This document shows positions 1 to 7,480 of a stretch of DNA of 19,391 bases, piece after piece. The position numbers and the translations under genes were made by a program. The notes below the pieces were generated by a model. It searched no databases and was not told where the DNA came from. It saw nothing but the letters and a program-made list of their open reading frames with translations. Numbering within the stretch: the first letter of the stretch is position 1; each line of letters opens with the position of its first letter. The DNA is from Acidimicrobiia bacterium (GTDB lineage: Bacteria; Actinomycetota; Acidimicrobiia; Acidimicrobiales; Hopanoidiivorantaceae): assembly GCA_020027305.1 (NCBI GenBank), contig JAHRAM010000185.1, positions 1 through 19,391 on the forward strand, given 5' to 3'.

Positions 1-188
1 ACACTCAGTTTGTGCCAGATGAATTCGTTGATAGATTTTGCATTTTGGGAACCGCCAATGACCACATTGAAAAACTCAATACCCTAAAAGCACTAGGTGT
101 CGACCAATTTGCTGTCTATTTAATGCACGACCAAAAGAAAGAGACCCTAGCTGCTTATGGGAAAGAAATTATTCCTGCTTTTAAATAA
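1..188 (+). CDS. Luciferase-like (F420/FMN) oxidoreductase, C-terminal end only
   Basis: This open frame enters from the left edge (first full codon at base 3) and stops at TAA 186-188, leaving 61 residues. The tail reads DRFCILGTANDHIEKL, then LKALGVDQFAVYLMHD, then a final AYGKEIIPAF. That pattern fits the C-terminus of LLM-class flavin- or F420-dependent oxidoreductases, especially the CPS_4043-like family that resembles methylenetetrahydromethanopterin reductase. The family position is recognised from motif memory, and cofactor and substrate cannot be seen in this fragment. The next gene, an ABC permease, starts inside it with a 32-base overlap, so the two are probably co-transcribed and translationally coupled. 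A role in oxidising or opening the compound imported by the transporter is an inference. Confidence 0.75.
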   Translation, partial: TQFVPDEFVDRFCILGTANDHIEKLNTLKALGVDQFAVYLMHDQKKETLAAYGKEIIPAFK

Positions 189-1071
189 AGCCGCAGTTCG
201 GCGAATATTAATTTTTATAGCATTCTTGGTTTTGCTTGCACTGGCATATACTGCCTACAAGGCATTCGGTCAAGCTCTAGACGACAGGCAACGTGATTGG
301 TGGTTTATTGGGTCGTTTTTCCCTAGAACTGACGATAGGAACATGCCTCCAATCCTTGATATTTTATCCGAGTTTGGGAAATCTCCACGTATTGGTGGTG
401 AAACATATATCTCACAACTATTTTCAGGCGCATTATTTACGTTACGCGAGGCGTTTGTGGCATTTGTTGTTGGGTCAATTGTGGGGCTGGTATTGGCAGT
501 TTTGCTTGCACAGTCAAAGCTAGCAGAGCGCGGTGTGATGCCATGGGTTATCGTTTCACAAACTATTCCACTTATCGCCATTACTCCATTGGTGGTTTTA
601 TGGGGGCAGGCAAATCTAGATTTCTTACCATGGGAATGGAAGACTTGGATGTCAGTGTCTGTTATTGCTTCATATCTAACATTTTTCCCAGTTGCAGTTA
701 ACGGTGTTAGAGGATTGCTTTCACCATCATCTGAGCATCTAGAGTTAATGCAATCTTATGGGGCATCACGGGTATCTATTCTATGGAAAATTCGTTTTCC
801 GGCCAGCCTTCCCTTTCTGTTTACTGCCTTTAAGTTGGCTGCCACAGCAGCAGTGGTCGGTGCCATCGTTGGTGAAATATCAACTGGTGTAAGTGGTGGG
901 CAGGGGTTAGGGAAACTTATCTTTGAATTTGCCCGCACATATGCAGCAGCACCAGAACGTCTTTATCTTGGGGTTATTGGCGCAGGCATCACTGGCTTAT
1001 TTGCCTTTGGGCTGATAGTGTTGGTAGAAAAAACCATACTTAATTCAACTGGGCAACAAATTAGAGAATAA
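157..1071 (+). CDS. ABC transporter permease (NMT1/THI5-type importer)
   Basis: This 304-residue inner-membrane protein of the BPD_transp_1 (SsuC/TauC/ThiX-like) family forms part of the importer channel. A membrane anchor lies at about residues 17-36, and further hydrophobic segments lie at about 93-118, 128-150, 165-187, 218-240 and 268-291. The EAA loop that contacts the ATPase is at about 196-219 (ELMQSYGAS, then IRFPASLP, with the conserved G202 and LP at 218-219). The start at 157 lies inside the upstream oxidoreductase gene. It is preferred because the next in-frame ATG would remove the first membrane helix. There is no clear Shine-Dalgarno site, so translation is probably coupled to the upstream gene. 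The second permease at 1912-2775 is a distant paralogue, so the channel is probably a heterodimer. The substrate is not determined by this gene. Confidence 0.9.
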   Translation: MGKKLFLLLNKAAVRRILIFIAFLVLLALAYTAYKAFGQALDDRQRDWWFIGSFFPRTDDRNMPPILDILSEFGKSPRIGGETYISQLFSGALFTLREAFVAFVVGSIVGLVLAVLLAQSKLAERGVMPWVIVSQTIPLIAITPLVVLWGQANLDFLPWEWKTWMSVSVIASYLTFFPVAVNGVRGLLSPSSEHLELMQSYGASRVSILWKIRFPASLPFLFTAFKLAATAAVVGAIVGEISTGVSGGQGLGKLIFEFARTYAAAPERLYLGVIGAGITGLFAFGLIVLVEKTILNSTGQQIRE

Positions 1072-1082
1072 TAAATTATGCA

Positions 1083-1135
1083 CAAATAAAGAAACAAATA
1101 AATAAACAAACAAACTAAAACATTACAAACAAACT
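1083..1135 (+). repeat. Low-complexity A/C/T leader with short AAAC/AAAT units
   Basis: The gap between the first permease and the ATPase gene is almost devoid of G and is built of short units such as AAAT and AAAC (for example ATAAACAAACAAACT). It ends in a good Shine-Dalgarno site, AGGAG at 1136-1140, five bases before the ATPase ATG. An unstructured, G-poor leader would leave the ribosome site open; that is an inference. No hairpin terminator is visible, so read-through from the permease is expected. Confidence 0.55.
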
Positions 1136-1145
1136 AGGAGAAATT

Positions 1146-1922
1146 ATGGAAGTCGTATCAATAAGCAATCTTTCCAAAATATTTAATACGGGCAAGGATA
1201 ACGAAGTTGAGGCTTTGCGCGAGATTGACCTGACCGTCACAAAGGGTGAGTTTATCGCACTCATTGGGCCATCAGGTTGTGGAAAGTCAACTATGCTTCG
1301 TCTCATCGGAGGGCTAATACCAATAACCAGCGGTGAACTTAGTGTTAATGGCAAAACCCCTACAAAAGCAAGAGAAGAGCGAGATTATGGAATGGCATTT
1401 CAGTCTGCAGGTCTTTTAGAGTGGCGAACGGCGCGGAAAAATATTGAACTTCCACTAGAGCTAATGGGTTGGAGCAAAGCAGAGCGCATCAAAAGAGCAA
1501 ATGAAATGCTAGAGCTGGTTCAACTCGGTGAATTTGCTAGAAGTCGCCCAGCAGAACTTTCAGGTGGAATGCAGCAGCGAGTAGCAATTGGACGAGCGCT
1601 TTCCTTTAACCCAGCTTTACTACTTATGGATGAACCCTTTGGCGCTCTTGATGAGATGACCAGAGAACATATGCAAGACCAATTGCTTGATATTTGCCAC
1701 AAGACTGAGAGCACGGTTATTTTTGTTACTCACTCAATTCCAGAAGCAGTGTTTTTATCAACTCGAGTAGTAGTGATGTCACCTCGCCCTGGTCAGATTT
1801 CTTCTATCGTAGAGACTAATTTACGCGCAGGCGACAATACAGCGGACAATACAAAGATTAGAAACGACGAAAGGTTCTACAAAAAGGTGACTGAAGTTAG
1901 AGAAGCTCTTTATGGGAAATGA
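1146..1922 (+). CDS. ABC transporter ATP-binding protein (nitrate/taurine/pyrimidine type)
   Basis: This 258-residue cytoplasmic ATPase energises the importer, and every ABC motif is present. The Walker A motif GPSGCGKST is at 41-49, the Q-loop Gln is Q86, the signature LSGGMQQR is at 138-145, Walker B LLLMDEP ends at D162-E163, the D-loop ALD is at 167-169 and the H-loop His is H196. Length and motif wording fit the SsuB/TauB/ThiZ group that pairs with NMT1-like binding proteins. The start is supported by AGGAG at 1136-1140. The 3' end overlaps the next permease gene by 11 bases (1912-1922), indicating coupled translation and a fixed subunit ratio. The residues after about 225 are a variable tail. 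Confidence 0.95.
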   Translation: MEVVSISNLSKIFNTGKDNEVEALREIDLTVTKGEFIALIGPSGCGKSTMLRLIGGLIPITSGELSVNGKTPTKAREERDYGMAFQSAGLLEWRTARKNIELPLELMGWSKAERIKRANEMLELVQLGEFARSRPAELSGGMQQRVAIGRALSFNPALLLMDEPFGALDEMTREHMQDQLLDICHKTESTVIFVTHSIPEAVFLSTRVVVMSPRPGQISSIVETNLRAGDNTADNTKIRNDERFYKKVTEVREALYGK

Positions 1923-2775
1923 GCTAACTAGATTTTCCACTTGGCTTTCTACAGCTCTCAAGTGGCTAGCACCCTTGATTTTTGGAGTGCTTATGGTCAC
2001 AGTTTGGGAAGTGCTATTGCTGGTTATCAATCCTGAAAACTTTTTGCTACCACGCCCTAGTGAGATATTTTCAGAGCTAATAGACGACCTTTCAAAGATA
2101 TCAGATGATCGGTCAAAAATTTGGGCAGCTACAAAAACCACTGGTTTTATAATGATTACTGGTTTGTTCTGGGGGATTGTTTGGGGCGTGGCGACAGCAC
2201 TGCTGGTTACATTGTCTCGTGCAGCCAATGAAACTCTTACACCAATTGCTGTTGCTATTAACGCTATTCCAATTATTGCTGTAGCACCCCTTTTCAATAA
2301 CTGGCTAGGTCTTACATCACCTAGATCAAATCAGATGGTGGTGATGATGTTGGTGTTTTTCCCGATATTTATAACCACAGCGCGTGGTCTCACCCAAGTT
2401 GATTCACAACAAATTGAGTTGATGAACTCTTATGCGGCCAGCAAGTGGAAAATTCTTCGCTCGGTTCGTATTCCAAATGCTCTCCCATTTTTCTTTACTG
2501 CTTTGAAACTTGTAGCACCTCTATCAATCATTGCCGCTATCGTGGTTGAATATTTCGGTGGAAGCCAAAATTCATTGGGGGCGCTCATTACGGCCAGTGC
2601 TAGTTTTGCGGACTATTCAAAAGCATGGTCGGTTGTAGTAGCAGGAAGCATAATGGGGATGGGTTTATATTTTGTTGCCCTAACTGCCGAAAAAATAACT
2701 CTTGCTAGAGATCGCTCGCCTCGTCTTTTGTTGATTGCTTGGCAAAAAATTACTGGAAGAACAACAGGGGCATAA
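1912..2775 (+). CDS. ABC transporter permease, second subunit
   Basis: This 287-residue inner-membrane permease belongs to the same BPD_transp_1 family as the one at 157-1071. The first membrane segment is at about residues 19-39, with others at about 77-101, 111-128, 141-157, 190-210 and 235-255. The EAA-type coupling loop is at about 168-192 (IELMNSYAAS, then RIPNALP). The usual loop glycine is replaced by alanine (SYAAS against SYGAS in the partner). The gene starts 11 bases before the end of the ATPase gene, in another frame, with the same TTATGGGAAA start context seen at the first permease. The two permeases probably form an asymmetric channel. Confidence 0.9.
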   Translation: MGNELTRFSTWLSTALKWLAPLIFGVLMVTVWEVLLLVINPENFLLPRPSEIFSELIDDLSKISDDRSKIWAATKTTGFIMITGLFWGIVWGVATALLVTLSRAANETLTPIAVAINAIPIIAVAPLFNNWLGLTSPRSNQMVVMMLVFFPIFITTARGLTQVDSQQIELMNSYAASKWKILRSVRIPNALPFFFTALKLVAPLSIIAAIVVEYFGGSQNSLGALITASASFADYSKAWSVVVAGSIMGMGLYFVALTAEKITLARDRSPRLLLIAWQKITGRTTGA

Positions 2776-2800
2776 ACAAAAAACAATCAAAAATAACCCA

Positions 2801-2806
2801 TATAAT
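2801..2806 (+). promoter_or_regulatory. Possible -10 element in the gap before the binding-protein gene
   Basis: A perfect TATAAT lies in the 166-base gap between the second permease and the binding-protein gene, which is the longest break in this operon. A secondary start here would allow extra expression of the binding protein, which importers usually need in excess. No matching -35 box sits at a standard spacing, and the region is so AT-rich that chance matches are likely. Another weak candidate, TATACT, is at 2909-2914. The gap shows no clear terminator hairpin. Confidence 0.25.
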
Positions 2807-2941
2807 ATTAGCTAAAGGTAAAAATGGGAGTGTTGCTATTTGAAAATTTGTTTAAAAATCTAAATACACCTAAATTTGTATGTAAATATATAAAATAATG
2901 CCTGTTTTTATACTGGCTAAATAATTCAAAAAGGAAGGAAA

Positions 2942-4069
2942 ATGAAAAGAAAATCGAAATTTATTCTTACAATTGTGGCATTGTTTGTTACTCTTGGTTT
3001 GGTAACTGCAGCATGTAATCATAACGATGATAGTGCTTCGGGGAATTGCGACAAAGTCGACAAAGTCAAGCTCCAACTTCAGTGGTTCACTCAAGCTCAG
3101 TTTGCAGGTTATTATGCTGCTGTTGAGCAAGGTTATTATAGCGACCTCTGCTTAGATGTAGAGATTTTGCAAGGCGCAGTTGAAATTGTTCCAATAACAG
3201 TGCTGACAACTGGTGGGGCAGACTTTGCAATCTCATGGGTGCCAAAGGTGTTTGGCCCGATTGAAGGAGGGTCCGATGTTGTAAATATCGCCCAGGTCTT
3301 TGAGCGAAGTGGAACCTTGCAGGTTTCCTTCAAGGATTCCAACATTAATTCCGTTAGCGACCTAGACGGCAAGAGAGTTGGAAACTGGGGGTTTGGAAAT
3401 GAATTTGAGCTACTAGCTGGTCTCAAGAAGAATAATCTTGATCCAGATAGCGATGTGCAATTGACACAGCAGGCATTTGATATGTCAGCGCTGCTAAATC
3501 GTGACATTGACGCTGCTCAGGCAATGATTTATAACGAGTATGCTCAGGTGCTAGAAGCTATAAACCCAGACACAAGTCAGCTTTATACTGCTGACGACCT
3601 AAACATCATAGATTGGAACGATGAAGGTACCGCAATGCTCCAAGATGCCATTTGGGCTGACAAGTCTAAACTTGAAAGCGATTCTAACTATCGTGATATT
3701 GCTACTCGTTTTGTAGAAGGCTCACTAGAAGGTTGGATATGGTGTCGGGATAATCCAACTCCATGTGTGGAAGTTGTTTTGAAGAATGCCCCAACTTTGG
3801 GTCGCTCACACCAAACTTGGCAGTTGAATGAAATCAACGGCTTGATTTGGCCATCCTCAAACGATGTTTCTGTGATGAACATAAACCTTGCCAACCAGAC
3901 TGCTCGTGTTGCCACCGAAGAAGACATTGTTGAAAGCAATCCGGGAAGTGATTGGTATCGCACCGACATTGCAGAAGCGGCCACTAAGAACCTCAAAGAC
4001 AAAGGACATGATGTTCGCGGCCTTAGCTGGCAAAAAGCTACTGTTACTTTGCTTGAAGGAGGCAAGTAA
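2942..4069 (+). CDS. NMT1/THI5-like substrate-binding lipoprotein of the ABC importer
   Basis: This 375-residue solute-binding protein captures the substrate outside the membrane. The N-terminus is a lipoprotein signal: basic MKRKSK, a hydrophobic stretch, then a VTAAC lipobox with the lipidated Cys at 25, followed by a polar Asn/Asp/Ser linker. The mature start LQLQWFTQAQFAGYYAA (44-60) is the hallmark of the NMT1/THI5 family, whose members bind thiamine-pyrimidine precursors, riboflavin or other pyrimidine- and amine-like compounds. I do not see the CCCFC motif of fungal THI5 enzymes, so it is a binder, not a synthase. The Cys pair in WCRDNPTPC (258 and 265) may form a disulfide. The start is fixed by AAGGAAGG just upstream. 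The exact ligand is unknown. Confidence 0.88.
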   Translation: MKRKSKFILTIVALFVTLGLVTAACNHNDDSASGNCDKVDKVKLQLQWFTQAQFAGYYAAVEQGYYSDLCLDVEILQGAVEIVPITVLTTGGADFAISWVPKVFGPIEGGSDVVNIAQVFERSGTLQVSFKDSNINSVSDLDGKRVGNWGFGNEFELLAGLKKNNLDPDSDVQLTQQAFDMSALLNRDIDAAQAMIYNEYAQVLEAINPDTSQLYTADDLNIIDWNDEGTAMLQDAIWADKSKLESDSNYRDIATRFVEGSLEGWIWCRDNPTPCVEVVLKNAPTLGRSHQTWQLNEINGLIWPSSNDVSVMNINLANQTARVATEEDIVESNPGSDWYRTDIAEAATKNLKDKGHDVRGLSWQKATVTLLEGGK

Positions 4070-4087
4070 CAGGGTAAAATAACGGGT

Positions 4088-5218
4088 ATGTCCTCTTTAA
4101 CGGTTGGCGTCCCGCGTGAAATAAAATCAGATGAAGGTAGGGTAGCCATAACTCCCGACGGTGTTCGGGAGTTGGCCGCCCATAATGTTGAAGTACTGAT
4201 TGAAGCAGGCGCTGGCGTTACTTCTAATATCACCGATGAAGATTATGCTGGCGTAGGTGCCACTATTATTGATTCTGCTGATGAAGTTTGGGAACGTGCA
4301 GGGCTGATTTGTAAGGTCAAAGAGCCACAGGCCGAAGAGTTCTGCTATTTGCGAGATGATTTGGTGCTGTTTACTTATTTACATTTAGCAGCATACCCTG
4401 AGGTGGCAAAGGCAATTATAGATGCAAAAACTTGTGCCATCGCTTATGAAACTGTTCAGCGAAAAGATGGAAGCCTGCCACTGCTTGCCCCAATGAGTGA
4501 GGTAGCAGGAAGGATGTCTATCCAAATTGGCGCAAGGTTTTTAGAAGCCCACAATGGCGGTCTAGGAATTCTACTAGGCGGAGTTCCAGGGGTTCGTCCC
4601 GGAAGGGTTGTAGTTATTGGTGCTGGCAATGTTGGGTGGAATGCGGCATGGATTGCTGCTGGCATGGAAGCAGAAGTTCACTTGCTAGATAAAGACTTAG
4701 ATCGCCTCCGCTGGACTGACCAAATTCATCGCGGGCGAATAACCACACTGGCATCAAATAGAGGAAGCATTCAAAGCGCTCTTGAAAAAGCTGATTTAAT
4801 CATAGGTGCTGTGCTGGTTGCTGGTGGAAAAGCACCCGTAGTAGCCAGCGAAGAAATGGTTAAGAGCATTCGGCCAGGAGCTGTAATCGTTGACACTGCA
4901 GTAGACCAGGGGGGATGCATAGAAACCACTAAGGAAACCACCCATATGGATCCAATCTATGAATGTCATGGCGTGGTTCATTATGCTGTGGGGAACATGC
5001 CAGGTGCTGTTCCTGCAACATCCACTTGGGCGCTTACAAATGCCACGATGCCATATCTGGTAGAGCTGGCAGTAAACGGTTATAGAGATGCTGCCACTAA
5101 AAACACCCCAATTGCTGAAGAAATCGCAAACGGCATCAACATTGAAAACGGTTCATTTGTAAACCCCGCTGTAGCAGAAGCATTTGAGGTAGAGTGTGCC
5201 ACTGGAAGTTGGGTATAA
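4088..5218 (+). CDS. ald: Alanine dehydrogenase
   Basis: This 376-residue NAD-dependent enzyme interconverts L-alanine with pyruvate plus ammonia. It aligns by eye along its length with mycobacterial Ald, with an offset of three residues. The catalytic and binding residues are R18 (in EGRVA), K78 (in KVKEP) and H99 (in YLHLAA). The nucleotide-binding glycines are at 178-183 (GAGNVG), with the adenosine-ribose-binding Asp at 201. The motifs LLAPMSEVAGR, GGVPGV and ALTNATMPY are also typical. It lacks the membrane domains of transhydrogenase, although PNT alpha shares this fold. It begins only 18 bases after the binding-protein gene and is probably in the same transcript. It could recycle alanine formed by a transaminase acting on a product of the imported compound; that link is inferred. 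Confidence 0.93.
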   Translation: MSSLTVGVPREIKSDEGRVAITPDGVRELAAHNVEVLIEAGAGVTSNITDEDYAGVGATIIDSADEVWERAGLICKVKEPQAEEFCYLRDDLVLFTYLHLAAYPEVAKAIIDAKTCAIAYETVQRKDGSLPLLAPMSEVAGRMSIQIGARFLEAHNGGLGILLGGVPGVRPGRVVVIGAGNVGWNAAWIAAGMEAEVHLLDKDLDRLRWTDQIHRGRITTLASNRGSIQSALEKADLIIGAVLVAGGKAPVVASEEMVKSIRPGAVIVDTAVDQGGCIETTKETTHMDPIYECHGVVHYAVGNMPGAVPATSTWALTNATMPYLVELAVNGYRDAATKNTPIAEEIANGINIENGSFVNPAVAEAFEVECATGSWV

Positions 5219-5256
5219 AAAGTCATGAGCTTGAGCTTAAAACGGTTTGATTGCGC

Positions 5257-5269
5257 TTAAAAGTTTTAA
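5257..5269. repeat. Short palindrome in the gap before the phosphatase gene
   Basis: TTAAAA-G-TTTTAA is a perfect 13-base palindrome with a single central base. The loop is too short for an RNA hairpin and there is no following U-run, so it is not a normal terminator. It could bind a dimeric regulator, but in DNA this AT-rich a palindrome of this size may be chance. Confidence 0.25.
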
Positions 5270-5294
5270 ACAGATAAAGGTAAAGCCAGAGTAA

Positions 5295-6152
5295 GTGTCA
5301 TACAAATATGAATCGGTGGTGCATGGAGATGGCATCGCCAGACGGGTTGTCCTAGAAAGTGTTGCCAACTTTCGTGATTTGGGTGGGTTTTTAATTTCAG
5401 AAGAAGAAACCATCGAAACCAAAACTCAAACAACAAATTTCGGCAAGCTCTTTCGTTCTGACCAGTTGGGGTTGCTTACAGATAACGACATCAAAACCAT
5501 TGTAGAAGACTTAGGAATAAAACAGGTTGTTGACCTTAGAGGAAAAGATGAGCTTGAAGTTGCTGGTAAGGGGCCATTAGCCGACCACCCAGACATTGAA
5601 TACTTTCACCTGCCAGTGAGTGAAATTGCACTTGCTCGCTATAAGAAGTCTGGCAATCAAAAGGATAGAAATCACAAGAACGATCCCGACCCTAAAAACA
5701 CCACTGTGGGCTTTAGATATTTCAGACGTCTAATGATAGAAGCTCCTAGTTTTAAAACCATTCTCACCCATCTTGCTGAGAATCCCAAGCCCACCATATT
5801 TAATTGTGTAGCGGGCAGAGACAGAACTGGCCTTATAGCTATGCTGGCTCTAGGGGCTGCTGGAGTTTCATATTCCAGTATTGCTGATGACTATGCTGGC
5901 ACAGCTCGAGTTCCAGAAGAAGAGAGAACCCGCCTACAAGACCCACGGCTAATAAAGTTTTGGGAAGATTACATCCAAGCAACTGGCACTACATATTTAA
6001 AGACCCAAGAAGAAATGACCGGGGCAATGTTTGAGTTGCTGGGGTTACTAGATGATGACTTTGGCTCTGGAGAAAAAGATTCAGGCCTTTTGGGTTATCT
6101 CAATTATTTAGATGTTCCTATTGATAAATTGAAAGCCCTTCTTACAAGTTAA
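5295..6152 (+). CDS. Tyrosine-phosphatase-like protein (MptpB/Y_phosphatase3 family)
   Basis: This 285-residue protein opens with SVANFRDLGG, followed by GKLFRSDQL and VVDLRGKDELE, the N-terminal pattern of the MptpB-type protein/lipid phosphatases. The P-loop CVAGRDRTG gives the CX5R motif with nucleophile C171 and R177. The residue before the Cys is Asn, where many family members have His. A basic, polar insert (about 115-138, rich in Lys, Asn and Asp) lies between the N-terminal domain and the helix leading to the P-loop. The start is a GTG with a modest AAAGG upstream; no in-frame ATG serves better. There is no signal peptide. The substrate is unknown; phosphotyrosine, phosphoserine or phosphoinositide are all possible. 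The gene stands alone between the ald and acyl-CoA dehydrogenase genes, with gaps of 76 and 155 bases. Confidence 0.82.
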   Translation: MSYKYESVVHGDGIARRVVLESVANFRDLGGFLISEEETIETKTQTTNFGKLFRSDQLGLLTDNDIKTIVEDLGIKQVVDLRGKDELEVAGKGPLADHPDIEYFHLPVSEIALARYKKSGNQKDRNHKNDPDPKNTTVGFRYFRRLMIEAPSFKTILTHLAENPKPTIFNCVAGRDRTGLIAMLALGAAGVSYSSIADDYAGTARVPEEERTRLQDPRLIKFWEDYIQATGTTYLKTQEEMTGAMFELLGLLDDDFGSGEKDSGLLGYLNYLDVPIDKLKALLTS

Positions 6153-6295
6153 GGTTTGCCAAGAAGCACTTTATATTAAATGAATAACTAAAAGGTTTAT
6201 TAAAAAATATTGTTAAACGAACAGGTAGCAGTCAAAAATACCAATTGAAATACCTAGGGCATTACTTGAAAATTAAGATTTTGACAATTAAAAAA

Positions 6296-6301
6296 TAAAA
6301 T
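6296..6301 (+). promoter_or_regulatory. Candidate -10 element for a leaderless acyl-CoA dehydrogenase transcript
   Basis: TAAAAT ends six bases before the ATG at 6308, the geometry expected when transcription begins at the start codon itself. The gene has no Shine-Dalgarno site, which fits leaderless translation, common in actinobacteria. A perfect TTGACA lies at 6281-6286 but only nine bases from this -10, so it does not form a standard pair with it. The rest of the 155-base gap (6153-6307) shows no gene or clear terminator. Confidence 0.3.
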
Positions 6302-6307
6302 AAGTAT

Positions 6308-7480
6308 ATGGATATTAACTACAGCGAAACCGAAATTGAGTTCCGCGATAAACTCATCAGTTGGCTAGATGAGGTTTTACCAGAAATTACTGAGTCGCCT
6401 GGCAACCTTAATCGAGTTGCCCTTAGAGAATACGACACCGCTTGGCAGAAGAAGCTTTTTGAGGCAGGTTATGCTGGGGTTAATTGGCCAAAGGAATATG
6501 GCGGGCAAGGGCTTTCTCCCACAGAGCAGCTCATTTTCTTAGAAGAGACCACTCGCCGAGGAGCCCCTTATGTAGGGATGAATTTTGTCGGTTTGCTACA
6601 TGCTGGGCCGACCATAATTGCCTGTGGCTCAGATGAACAGAAGGCAAAATATTTGCCCCCTATTTTGTCAGGCTACAATATTTGGTGTCAAGGGTTTTCA
6701 GAACCAAATGCAGGTTCTGACTTGGCATCCCTTTCAACTAAAGCACACAGAGATGGAGATGTCTATGTAGTAAACGGCCAAAAAATCTGGACTTCCTATG
6801 GCGATACGGCTGACTATTGCGAACTGTTGGTTAGAACTAATCCAGACGAAAAACATGCTGGCATTTCATGGCTGATTTGCCCAATGAACTTATCAGGCAT
6901 TGATATTCGCCCCATTAAGTCGCTCACTGGCTCTACTGAATTCTGTGAGGTGTTTTTTGAAGATGTAAAGATTCCAGTCGAAAATCTAGTGGGCGAAGAA
7001 AATGCTGGTTGGAAAGTGGCGATGGTGACTTTTAGCTTTGAACGAGGCACTGCTTTTATTAGCGAACAAATTGGCGCTTTCTACCAATTAGAAGAACTCG
7101 CACGACTAGCAAATGAGTTGGCAGCAGAATCGGGAACTTTAGATGCTGGTATCAAGAGAGAGATTGGCGAACTAAGAGCAGCGTTTTTAGCCCTCTGGGC
7201 GCTTACAAAAAGAAATGTCTCACAAGCAGAAAAGACTGGCGTGCCAGGACCTGGCGGTTCAGTTTTCAAACTCTATTTCGGACAGGTGAAAAAATCAATG
7301 TGTGATTTAGCGCTCCGTATTTTAGGCGAGCAAGCACTCTACAGAGAGGGAAAAGATGAAGCCACCAGCTTAGATTTAGTGACTCAACGTATATACACGC
7401 TGTCACTTTCTATTGCCGCTGGCACTAGCCAAATTCAGCGAAACATCATCGGCGAGCGAATACTGGGGTTGCCAAAATGA
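6308..7480 (+). CDS. Acyl-CoA dehydrogenase, catalytic-type subunit (FadE-like)
   Basis: This 390-residue flavoprotein should introduce an alpha-beta double bond into an acyl-CoA. The FAD/substrate signature GFSEPNAGSD is at 129-138, followed by VVNGQKIWTSY (154-164), and the C-terminal helix carries AAGTSQIQRNIIGERILGLPK. The glutamate that precedes GTS in medium-chain enzymes is alanine here. A replacement base, E245 in SFERG, sits where isovaleryl- and long-chain-type enzymes place it. The gene overlaps the next dehydrogenase gene by four bases (ATGA), as expected for subunits of a heteromeric enzyme like mycobacterial FadE28/FadE29 or FadE26/FadE27. Those act on steroid side chains, but nothing here identifies the substrate, and branched or other acyl-CoAs are equally possible. 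Confidence 0.92.
   Translation: MDINYSETEIEFRDKLISWLDEVLPEITESPGNLNRVALREYDTAWQKKLFEAGYAGVNWPKEYGGQGLSPTEQLIFLEETTRRGAPYVGMNFVGLLHAGPTIIACGSDEQKAKYLPPILSGYNIWCQGFSEPNAGSDLASLSTKAHRDGDVYVVNGQKIWTSYGDTADYCELLVRTNPDEKHAGISWLICPMNLSGIDIRPIKSLTGSTEFCEVFFEDVKIPVENLVGEENAGWKVAMVTFSFERGTAFISEQIGAFYQLEELARLANELAAESGTLDAGIKREIGELRAAFLALWALTKRNVSQAEKTGVPGPGGSVFKLYFGQVKKSMCDLALRILGEQALYREGKDEATSLDLVTQRIYTLSLSIAAGTSQIQRNIIGERILGLPK

Noticed and set aside
1821..2297. 158-residue open frame on the minus strand across the ATPase/permease junction
   Set aside because: It lies wholly over two well-supported plus-strand genes with clear ABC motifs, shows no recognisable domain, and has an AT/Ser/Ile-biased composition typical of antisense shadows.
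2870..3130. Minus-strand open frame covering the gap before the binding-protein gene
   Set aside because: It runs antisense through the lipoprotein signal region, is full of Lys/Asn/Ile/Cys typical of random AT-rich translation, and has no ribosome site.
3688..4233. 181-residue minus-strand open frame over the binding-protein and ald genes
   Set aside because: It is antisense to two strong coding genes, has no start-site signal and no domain; its length comes from the codon bias of the sense genes.
6281..6286. Perfect TTGACA as a -35 box for the acyl-CoA dehydrogenase gene
   Set aside because: A standard 16-18 base spacer would put the -10 over the start codon and transcription inside the gene, so it does not form a usable promoter for this start.
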